Assembly: GCA_019695265.1 (NCBI GenBank)
Contig: JAIBAJ010000007.1
Span: 1 to 64,000 of the forward strand
Reading direction: 5' to 3'
Length of the DNA: 64,000 nt
DNA from: Bacteroidia bacterium
Lineage (GTDB): Bacteria; Bacteroidota; Bacteroidia; JAIBAJ01
The notes below the pieces were generated by a model. That model worked only from the letters and a program-made list of their open reading frames with translations, ran no database searches and was not told the origin of the DNA. Numbering within the stretch: position 1 is the stretch's first letter; every line of letters begins with the position of its first letter. Below, one piece after another: positions 53,402 through 61,078 of this stretch. A program made the position numbers and the translations under genes.

Positions 53402-54148
53402 ATGAGTTACGGAAAATGGATTGTAGGCGGTTTAGGCTGGGCATTTGGTGGTCCGGTAGGAGGATTAATCGGTTTTGCAATTGGAACCTTATTCGATTCG
53501 GCAGCAACGATGTCGTTAACCGACCCAAAGGGTAATCCAATTCCAAATCAAGGCAATAGAAACTCCCAACCCGGCGATTTTGTAGCCTCCTTATTGGTAT
53601 TATCGGCTGCCGTTATGAAGGCCGACAACCGAATAATGAAATCGGAATTGGAATATGTTAAGCAATTTTTCATACGACAATTTGGTGAAAATCAATCCAA
53701 TTCACTGCTACTTACCCTGCGTGAATTACTTAACAAAGATATCCCGGTTACCCAGGTCTGTCATCAAATTCGTCATAACCTGGACCATTCATCCAGGTTA
53801 CAATTGCTCCATTATTTGTTTGGAATTTCCAATGCTGACGGACATGTTCATGCTCAGGAAATTGAACTAATTTCGAAAATAGCTTACCATTTAGGGGTAA
53901 GTGATAAAGATTTTGGCAGTATAAAAGCGATGTTTGTAAAAGATTCAAAAGCCGCTTATGCCATATTGGAGATACAAGAAAATTGTAGTGATGAAGAGTT
54001 AAAAAAGGCTTATCGAAAAATGGCGATAAAATACCATCCGGATAAAATTAACCACCTGGGTGAAGAATTTCAAAAAGCGGCCAAGGAGAAATTTCAAGAA
54101 GTTCAGAATGCTTATGAGCAGATTAAAAAAGAAAGAGGAATTGTTTAG
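53402..54148 (+). CDS. TerB-DnaJ co-chaperone (DjlA-like)
   Basis: 248 residues. Residues 10-35 form a Gly-rich membrane segment (GGLGWAFGGPVGGLIGFAIG). A TerB-like domain follows (FVASLLVLSAAVMKADNRIM; YLFGISNADGHVHAQEIELI). The C-terminal 65 residues are a J domain with KKAYRKMAIKYHPDKINH (HPD). It resembles DjlA, which stimulates the Hsp70 DnaK at the inner membrane. Start supported by its good membrane segment. The 250 nt behind it are featureless. Confidence 0.88.
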   Translation: MSYGKWIVGGLGWAFGGPVGGLIGFAIGTLFDSAATMSLTDPKGNPIPNQGNRNSQPGDFVASLLVLSAAVMKADNRIMKSELEYVKQFFIRQFGENQSNSLLLTLRELLNKDIPVTQVCHQIRHNLDHSSRLQLLHYLFGISNADGHVHAQEIELISKIAYHLGVSDKDFGSIKAMFVKDSKAAYAILEIQENCSDEELKKAYRKMAIKYHPDKINHLGEEFQKAAKEKFQEVQNAYEQIKKERGIV

Positions 54149-54399
54149 CTAGTGCATGCTGAAATAGCGAGAAATGCAGTAAACCCAAACAGCCAAGGAG
54201 AAGCGTTAAACTTAACACGACGAACTGCCGGCAACTAATCAGATGCTGTATTTCTGACTAACATTCCAATGTAAACTTCAAATAATAAGGAAGTAAGGAA
54301 ACTAAGAAAATCTAATTCAAAACCTTGCAGTAGTTGGATTTGAATAACTGTCTAAATGAGCAAGAATGAATCGATGAAGTGTTTTTTAGCTGACCCTAA

Positions 54400-54720
54400 C
54401 TATTTGATGTAGAAGCGTTTCATCAGCACCTCATGGTTTTGCAATTCAATTTTAACCAGGTATAAACCAGGCTCTAACTGACTAAGATCGCAACGGATTT
54501 TCTCTTCTTGTATAGTTCCGCAAAACACTTTAGTTCCCAATACATTAAATATGCTTACTTCAACTGCTTGATTATTTCCGGTCAGCGTAATTTCAAACTT
54601 ACCTTGATTGGGATTTGGAAAAACCAAAAAATCAACCGGATTAGTGGAAGTCCAACCAATTTGGGTGGATAAAAGAATAGCGAAAAGTAAAAGTATTCTT
54701 TTCATGGTTAGCGTTTTCAT
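54400..54720 (-). CDS. Very short secreted protein made of a T9SS sorting domain only
   Basis: 106 residues from the ATG at 54720 (MKTLTMKRILLLFAILLS), with another ATG at 54705. After the signal peptide almost the whole mature protein (NPVDFLVFPNPNQGKFEITL, VSIFNVLGTKVF, LEPGLYLVKIEL...MKRFYIK) is a type A sorting domain of about 80 residues. There is no cargo domain. It may be a remnant of a larger gene or a mini-protein that engages T9SS. Confidence 0.72.
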   Translation of the reverse strand: MKTLTMKRILLLFAILLSTQIGWTSTNPVDFLVFPNPNQGKFEITLTGNNQAVEVSIFNVLGTKVFCGTIQEEKIRCDLSQLEPGLYLVKIELQNHEVLMKRFYIK

Positions 54721-54799
54721 ACCTTTTAACCAAAACCTTGCCAATCTGTTTCAAAATTGGGATATTTTTAGAATAGGTAAAATCGAGCTGAAAAAAATC

Positions 54800-56185
54800 T
54801 TAGGGTTTTTCTTTGGTATACAAGTCTTTCAGTTCTGTTCTAACCACTTTAGATCCCTCTTTTAGTCTTTTGGAAACCGCATTGTAGGGTGCAAATATCA
54901 CTTCAGCACCAGGCTCTAAACCGGAAATAATCTGAATATACTCATTATCTTGAATTCCGGTTTTTACTGCGGTTTTAATGGACTTACCATCTTTATAAAG
55001 AAATACGACTTCTTCAATTTCTTCTTCCACTTCTTTTGAAGCTTTGGCCCCACTTGCATCAACTTCTTGACCTCGTTCTTCGTTTTCGGTCATGGTTTTC
55101 TCTTCCGGATCTAAGGCAGTGCTATCCAATCGGGTAGTAACAGCTTGAATCGGAACAGTTAGCACATCTTTTTCAATTTGGGTTCTGATATCAACCGTGG
55201 CCGACATTCCGGGACGAAACGGAGACAAATTGGGCTGATCTTTTTTGAGTAAATCCGAATAAGATTCTTGCAAAATACGCACTTTTACTTCAAAGTTAGT
55301 TACCTGATCAACCGCCAATCCGGACGAAGAATTAGCCGAATTAGCAATGCTGGTAACAATTCCTTTAAATTTCCGTCCCAGGTAGGCATCCACTTCCACT
55401 TCGGCCGTATCATTCATATGTACACGAACGATATCGCTTTCGTTAACATCCACCTTAACTTCCATTTCATTGAGGTTAGCAATTCGCATAATTTCAGTAC
55501 CTGCCATTTGAGAAGTTCCCACTACCCTCTCCCCTTCTTCGATATTTAATTTAGAAACAGTTCCATCAACTGGAGAATAGATGGTTGTTTTGGCCAGGTT
55601 TTCCCGGGCTTCTTTTAAGGCTGCCTGAGCGCCTTTAATATTAAAATTGGCTCCATCTACACTTTGCTGGGTAGCAACAATTTCCGCTTTTGCCACTTCG
55701 TATTGAGCTTTTGATGCTTCAAATTCTTGCTGCGAAATAACCTTTTCATTAAACAACTTTTCATTGCGTTTAAAAATGGCCTCCGTATTAGCGAACTGAC
55801 TTTGAGCTTGGGTTAAACGGGACTGGCTGTTTGAATAAGTAGCTTTTGAAGTATTTACAGATGCTTCCAGGCGTTCAACTGCTGATATATATAAATCAGG
55901 TTTTACCTTTAAAAGCAATTGTCCTTTTTTAACTTTATCACCTTCCTTCACCAATAGTTCTACCACCTCCCCGGAGACATCGGCACTGATTTTCACTTCC
56001 GTTTCAGGTTGCACTTTACCACTTGCCGAAACAGTTTCGACGATGGTTCTCTTTTGGGCTTTTTCAACAGCAACTTTTATTCCTTCCTCCTCGCCAATCC
56101 AACCCTTTTTCTTTGCAAACATGCCGGCTCCAACCAGCACCACTACCAAAACCAAAAGACCGATGATGATATTACGTTGTTTCAT
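54800..56185 (-). CDS. Efflux transporter periplasmic adaptor (HlyD/MacA family)
   Basis: 461 residues from the ATG at 56185 (MKQRNIIIGLLVLVVVLVGAG), with AGGAG upstream; the longer frame to 56233 is unlikely. One N-terminal membrane helix, barrel-sandwich hybrid half-motifs (GEVVELLVKEGDKVKKGQLL and LAKTTIYSPVDGTVSKLNIE), a long coiled-coil hairpin (SQFANTEAIFKRNEKLFNEK) and beta-barrel and membrane-proximal domains (GMSATVDIRTQIEKDVLTVP). An acidic insert (EEVEEEIEE type) follows. It connects an inner-membrane pump to an outer-membrane channel; pump genes are not in the window. Confidence 0.9.
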   Translation of the reverse strand: MKQRNIIIGLLVLVVVLVGAGMFAKKKGWIGEEEGIKVAVEKAQKRTIVETVSASGKVQPETEVKISADVSGEVVELLVKEGDKVKKGQLLLKVKPDLYISAVERLEASVNTSKATYSNSQSRLTQAQSQFANTEAIFKRNEKLFNEKVISQQEFEASKAQYEVAKAEIVATQQSVDGANFNIKGAQAALKEARENLAKTTIYSPVDGTVSKLNIEEGERVVGTSQMAGTEIMRIANLNEMEVKVDVNESDIVRVHMNDTAEVEVDAYLGRKFKGIVTSIANSANSSSGLAVDQVTNFEVKVRILQESYSDLLKKDQPNLSPFRPGMSATVDIRTQIEKDVLTVPIQAVTTRLDSTALDPEEKTMTENEERGQEVDASGAKASKEVEEEIEEVVFLYKDGKSIKTAVKTGIQDNEYIQIISGLEPGAEVIFAPYNAVSKRLKEGSKVVRTELKDLYTKEKP

Positions 56186-56272
56186 GGTATACGAAAACTC
56201 CTGTTCAATTTGGATGCGAAAGTAATCAGACATTACCTTCCTTTTCCTTTTTCAATTCTCAATATTTCAAAA

Positions 56273-56301
56273 AAAAAGGAATCCAAACTGGATTCCTTTT
56301 T
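56273..56301 (-). terminator. Terminator of the large PKD protein gene
   Basis: Stem AAAAAGGAATCCA, loop AAC, TGGATTCCTTTTT, 20 nt past the stop at 56321. Confidence 0.85.
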
Positions 56302-56320
56302 CATTTGCTTTAACAACGAA

Positions 56321-59293
56321 CTAGTTTTTCACAACTTTAAAGCTGTTTAAACCATTGGCATTTTCCACAGAAAGGAAATATACTCCGCTGCTCAAAGCTG
56401 ATAAATCGATGGTTTGATTTTCAACTGAAACCGAATAAACACGACCAACAGCGTCGCTAAGCTTTAGTTTTGAATTAGCACTTAAACCTTTAATATTCAC
56501 TTTACCCGTTGTTGGGTTTGGATACAATTGCAGGTTGCTACCATTTACTTCATCAAAACCTATTCCTGAAATCAGGAAACATTCTGATTCACCTTGGCAT
56601 CCATTTGCATCGGTAATAACAACATAGTATGAACCATTTTCGGTGGGAGTAAACACCTGTCCGTTGGCTCCATTTACCGGGCTGTTAGAAGCACAATTCA
56701 TCCATTGGTAAGAAGTAGAGGCATTTGCAGTTAAGGTATTGGAAGCTACAGTAACATTTACAAACACATCGCCAACCACTTCAATGTTAAGTGAGTCGAT
56801 TACAGGGCAACCGTTTACATCCGTCAATTCAAAATAGTAGGTTCCTGAAAGATCGGTGGTAGCATTTTCCAAAACCGGATTTGGATTATAGGAATAATAA
56901 AAATTAGGACCGTTCCAGTAGTATTCCATACCGGAAGCATTTCCGCTGGATATCAGGATATCATTTCCTTGACAAACGGGGCTGTTAGAGGTTAGATTCA
57001 GGTTAGAATTACTTCCTTGTATAATAATTCTTTCATAGTGGTAATTGCTACAACCGTTTGCATCATTAACGGTTAAATAAACATAGTACTGCCCGCAATT
57101 AGCGAAGGTATGGGTTGGAGCTGCAATGGTTGAAAAACCACCATCATCAAAATCCCACTCATAGCTTGAAATTCCGGCGGTATTACTTACCTGAAAGTTG
57201 GCAGTTTGATTATTCAGCGTATAGGTAAATGCAGGATTTAAGCCACCAACCTGAATCAATTCTTCATAGTAACCGGAACAGCCGGTAGCGTTATCTACGT
57301 TTATTGAAACATAGTATTGCCCCGGACAAGTAAAGGTATGAGATGGATTTTCAAGGCTGGAAGAGTTACCATCGCCAAAATACCAATCCCAATTGGCGGT
57401 ATTAGCACCGGAGGTATTTGTAAAAGTTACGGTGGTCCCATTAACAACGTAAGAATAACCGGCTTGGAAGCCTGCCGTAATTTCAATTTGTTCAGAATAG
57501 GTGGCAGAACAGCCATGGCTATTGGTAACGGTAAGGCTCACGGTGTAAAAATCCGGACAAGAATAAACATGGTTTGGATTTTGTCCGGTAGAAGTAGTTC
57601 CATCCCCAAACTCCCAGGACCAAGTGTCGGTAGAAGCAGAAGTATTGGTAAAATTCACAGAGGAATTATTAATAGCATATTCGAAGCTAGCGGTAAATCC
57701 ACCTAAATTGATGGTTTGAGTGCTGTAATCGCTACATCCATAGTCATCATATACTGAAAGCGTCACATTGTAATCGCCCGGACAGCTGTAAGGATGAACG
57801 GGGCTAGCTTCGGTGGAATTGGAAGCATCATCAAAATCCCAATCATAGGTTAAATTAGCACCGGTGGATGCATTGGTAAAGGTTACAGTATTGCTTTGAA
57901 CTGAATAGGTAAAGTCAGCTTGACTTGTTCCTTCCACTTCCACGGTAGAGTATTGGGTGGAGGTACAAAAATCATTAGCAACTGTCAAAGAAACATAATA
58001 CATTCCTGAGCAATGGTAGTCGATGCTTGCATTTTGGGTAGTTACAATAGCAGCATCCAAATCCCATTCATAAGAAGTTGGAGTACCCACACTTGCATCG
58101 GTGAAATTCACCACTGAGCCTTGGATATCAACAGAATATTGTGCTTCAAGGGTGTATTGTCCCGGAGCTTCAACAAACAAATAATTAGAACTTTCGCAGC
58201 CATTTGCGTTGGTTACATACAATGAAACCCAGTAACTTCCGCTACATTGGTAGGTATGGGTTGGATTTTGAATGGTGGAAGTGGTGCCATCACCAAAATC
58301 CCATTCCCAAGTTGTTGGGTTACCTGACGAAATATCGTGGAAGCCGGTAATAACACCTTGACTGGCATAGTTAAAGTTTGCACTCAGGTTGCTGGAACTT
58401 TCAGATACATAAACATAGTCTAGATAGGTATTGGTACAACCATCCGCATTAGTCACGGTTAAAGCTACATCGAAGTAACCGGCACAAACGTAACTATGAG
58501 TTGGATTTTGATCTGTTGAAGAAGAACCATCGCCAAAATCCCATTCCCAGGATATTGGATCACCGGAAGAAAGGTCGGTAAAAGAATATTCGTTATTGGT
58601 ATTGGAATATGAATAGTTACCTTCCAAAGCATTGTTAAATGACAAGGATTGGGTTGCATTCGTAGAACATCCGCCCGAATCTGTTACAACCAAACTAACC
58701 TGAATGTCGAAAGGACAAACATAGGTATGGCTTGGATTCATAGTGTTTCCATTAAAACCATCTCCAAAATACCATTGATAGCTGGAAGTGGTATCGGTTG
58801 ACAAATTGGTAAAATCAACTGTAAACCCATTGGTAACGTAGGTAAACTGAGAATTAGCACTGCAGGATTTATAAGCTAAAGTAAAGTCACCAAAATTATC
58901 ATTGTAACCTCTAACCTTTAAGTAAGCCACTCCTGAATAAGGCGATACCCATTCAATTTTGGATAATAAATCACAATCATCATCATTGTAGGTGATATAG
59001 ATACAATTGCTATCAGACAATTCTATGTAGGTATCAAAATTGGCATCAGCCCCATCCTCACAACCTGTTTTAAAGGTATAAGTATAACCTTCCACCACTT
59101 GAACTTTAAAAATTTTACATCCCCCGGTTTCAATGCTGGAACTTTGCAGTTGCCAGGAAGAATTTGGATTAATGGAGAAATCATTTTGGGGACAGATCAA
59201 ACATTGGGCTTGAACGCCGGAGCTATAAAAACCCAAGGCCAACCCAGTCAAAACGATCAAAATCTTGAAATAGGTAGTAAATAATTTATGCAT
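56321..59293 (-). CDS. Large T9SS protein with pre-peptidase-like domain and eight PKD repeats
   Basis: 990 residues. Signal peptide MHKLFTTYFKILIVLTGLAL...QA. An N-terminal domain with CLICPQNDFSINPNSSWQLQ, YTYTFKTGCEDGADANFDTY and VAYLKVRGYNDNFGDFTLAY resembles bacterial pre-peptidase C-terminal domains. Eight PKD repeats follow, each with a WxWxFGDG-type strand (WEWDFGDGSSST, WSWEFGDGTTST, WDWYFGDGNSSS; degenerate DLDAAIV and DFDDASN in two). Two Ig-like units follow, then a type A sorting domain (LQLYPNPTTGKVNIKGL...LNSFKVVKN). Likely a long cell-surface filament or adhesin; no enzyme domain is seen. -7 box at 59310. Confidence 0.9.
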   Translation of the reverse strand: MHKLFTTYFKILIVLTGLALGFYSSGVQAQCLICPQNDFSINPNSSWQLQSSSIETGGCKIFKVQVVEGYTYTFKTGCEDGADANFDTYIELSDSNCIYITYNDDDCDLLSKIEWVSPYSGVAYLKVRGYNDNFGDFTLAYKSCSANSQFTYVTNGFTVDFTNLSTDTTSSYQWYFGDGFNGNTMNPSHTYVCPFDIQVSLVVTDSGGCSTNATQSLSFNNALEGNYSYSNTNNEYSFTDLSSGDPISWEWDFGDGSSSTDQNPTHSYVCAGYFDVALTVTNADGCTNTYLDYVYVSESSSNLSANFNYASQGVITGFHDISSGNPTTWEWDFGDGTTSTIQNPTHTYQCSGSYWVSLYVTNANGCESSNYLFVEAPGQYTLEAQYSVDIQGSVVNFTDASVGTPTSYEWDLDAAIVTTQNASIDYHCSGMYYVSLTVANDFCTSTQYSTVEVEGTSQADFTYSVQSNTVTFTNASTGANLTYDWDFDDASNSTEASPVHPYSCPGDYNVTLSVYDDYGCSDYSTQTINLGGFTASFEYAINNSSVNFTNTSASTDTWSWEFGDGTTSTGQNPNHVYSCPDFYTVSLTVTNSHGCSATYSEQIEITAGFQAGYSYVVNGTTVTFTNTSGANTANWDWYFGDGNSSSLENPSHTFTCPGQYYVSINVDNATGCSGYYEELIQVGGLNPAFTYTLNNQTANFQVSNTAGISSYEWDFDDGGFSTIAAPTHTFANCGQYYVYLTVNDANGCSNYHYERIIIQGSNSNLNLTSNSPVCQGNDILISSGNASGMEYYWNGPNFYYSYNPNPVLENATTDLSGTYYFELTDVNGCPVIDSLNIEVVGDVFVNVTVASNTLTANASTSYQWMNCASNSPVNGANGQVFTPTENGSYYVVITDANGCQGESECFLISGIGFDEVNGSNLQLYPNPTTGKVNIKGLSANSKLKLSDAVGRVYSVSVENQTIDLSALSSGVYFLSVENANGLNSFKVVKN

Positions 59294-59309
59294 GTAATAT
59301 TAATTTCAA

Positions 59310-59317
59310 CAAAGATA
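59310..59317 (-). promoter_or_regulatory. -7 box of the large PKD gene
   Basis: TATCTTTG on the minus strand, 16 nt before the ATG. The rest of 59318-59609 shows nothing else. Confidence 0.6.
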
Positions 59318-59609
59318 CTTTTAAATTCCGATTGAAACGAGGTAAGTGAATAAATTGGCACTTTCTGTGAATAACCATTCCTTAATTTCCTGCATATCTT
59401 TCTGATTGCTTTGAATTTCTGAATTGATTTTTGCAACTATCTTTCATAGTCAGAACCGGCTCGGAAAATTAATACCGTATAGACCTTATGATAAGTCCAA
59501 TTTAATGTAGGATTTTTTTAACCCAAATTTCCAAAGAAGTAAAACCAGGCATTTGAATTAATTCAGTATTGATAAGTGATACTATATGAAAAATACACAT
59601 ACTTTGGAC

Positions 59610-59764
59610 CTTGCACCCTTCGGGCAACGATAGAGGCAAGTAACCCACAGTACCACGCGGCGCTAGCCAAGTGGGACGAGGATTACAGCCGATAGCGTGA
59701 CCCGAACGCCATGCAAGATATTTTGGGTTTTAGCAAAAAATGGTTGGGCGGAGGGGGCCCGCAT
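59610..59764 (+). repeat. Structured intergenic repeat, copy J (type 1)
   Basis: CTTGCACCC, outer stem TTCGGG...CCCGAA, inner stem GTAA...TTAC (paired change from GTAG...CTAC), loop GGCGCTAGCC as in copy A, end GGGGGCCCGC. It ends 133 nt before the stop of hmgA; the 130 nt between show nothing else. Confidence 0.9.
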
Positions 59765-59897
59765 AAATTCTATAAAAAAGAGATTAATCCTCCCTGTTGA
59801 CTTTTCAGCATGCCCTATTTTACAGCCGAAACGCAACACATAAAACCGTAATGATGCTTTCAAAAACAATAAAAGCCGGGAAGAAAAAACCAAGTTT

Positions 59898-61055
59898 TTA
59901 TTCCATCCAGCTTTTGAAATAGGATTCATCATCCATTTGCATGGCTTGTTTTGTAATCATCAATGGTTTAAAGGTATCAATCATAACCGCCAACTCAAAA
60001 GTTTCCTTTTTACCAATGCTTCGTTCGGTAGCTCCGGGTTGAGGACCATGAACAATTCCGGCTGGGTGCAAGGTAAAATCTCCCTTTTGGATATTGTTCC
60101 TGCTCATAAAGTCACCATCAACATAGTATAGAATTTCTTCGCTGTCGATATTACTATGGTTGTATGGAGCCGGAATAGCCAGGGGATGGTAATCATACAA
60201 CCTTGGGACAAAACTGCAAACCACAAAATTATTTGCCTCAAAGGTTTGATGGATTGGTGGAGGCAAATGAACCCTTCCTGTCAGAGGCTCAAAATTATGA
60301 ATAGAAAATCCATAGGGATAACAATAGCCGTCCCAACCTACTACATCAAACGGATGAGAGCCATACACGTAATTATACAAAACACCTTGCTTCTTAATTT
60401 TTATCAAAAAGTCGCCCTTTTCATCATAGGTTTCCAAATCTTGTGGAAGCTTATAGTCCCTTTCGCAAAAAGGAGATGATTCTCCCAATTGTCCAAATTT
60501 ATTTCTGTAATGTCGAGGCGTATAAATTGGGCTAAAGGATTCCAAATAAAGCAATCGATTATTTTCAGATTCAAAACTAAGTTGGTAAATCATTCCACGG
60601 GGAATAATCAAGTAATCGCCGTATTCAAATGGGATTTGTCCGACCATAGTTTTAAGCACCCCTTTCCCTTCATGGATAAACAACAATTCATCGGCATCCG
60701 CATTTTTATAGAAATAATCCTGCATTGATTTTTTGGGAGCGGCAACTCCTACAATCACATCCGAATTTACCATCATTGGGATACGACTATCCAAAAAATC
60801 ATCGGTTGGGGTGGCTTTAAAACCCAGGAAGCGATGTGCCTTCAAATTTTTAGCAAAGGCTATTTCGGGGGATACATCCTTTGAATCGCCTATGGATTTA
60901 ACCATTGTTGGTCGGTAATTATGATAAAGTATGGAAGACAATCCGCTAAATCCTTCCGTTCCAAAAAGTTGTTCCACGTACAATTCGCCGGAAGGTTTAC
61001 GGTATTGGATATGCCTTTTGTTGGGGAATTTTCCTAGTTTATGATAAATGGGCAT
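59898..61055 (-). CDS. hmgA: Homogentisate 1,2-dioxygenase
   Basis: 385 residues. Cupin-fold metal site and family blocks are visible: YGSHPFDVVGWDGYCYPYGF, VHLPPPIHQTFEANNFVVCS, RLYDYHPLAIPAPYNHSNID and the C-terminal HPAGIVHGPQPGATE. It opens the ring of homogentisate to maleylacetoacetate in tyrosine/phenylalanine breakdown, using Fe(II) and O2. It begins 23 nt after the stop of the E1 gene, so the two are co-transcribed; both belong to amino-acid catabolism feeding acetyl-CoA and related products. Confidence 0.93.
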   Translation of the reverse strand: MPIYHKLGKFPNKRHIQYRKPSGELYVEQLFGTEGFSGLSSILYHNYRPTMVKSIGDSKDVSPEIAFAKNLKAHRFLGFKATPTDDFLDSRIPMMVNSDVIVGVAAPKKSMQDYFYKNADADELLFIHEGKGVLKTMVGQIPFEYGDYLIIPRGMIYQLSFESENNRLLYLESFSPIYTPRHYRNKFGQLGESSPFCERDYKLPQDLETYDEKGDFLIKIKKQGVLYNYVYGSHPFDVVGWDGYCYPYGFSIHNFEPLTGRVHLPPPIHQTFEANNFVVCSFVPRLYDYHPLAIPAPYNHSNIDSEEILYYVDGDFMSRNNIQKGDFTLHPAGIVHGPQPGATERSIGKKETFELAVMIDTFKPLMITKQAMQMDDESYFKSWME

Positions 61056-61078
61056 GGGTAATTAAATTAGGTAAGGTA

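Noticed and set aside
53302-53535. Plus-strand frame before and overlapping the TerB-DnaJ gene
   Set aside because: Out of frame with the clear J-domain gene and lacks coding features.
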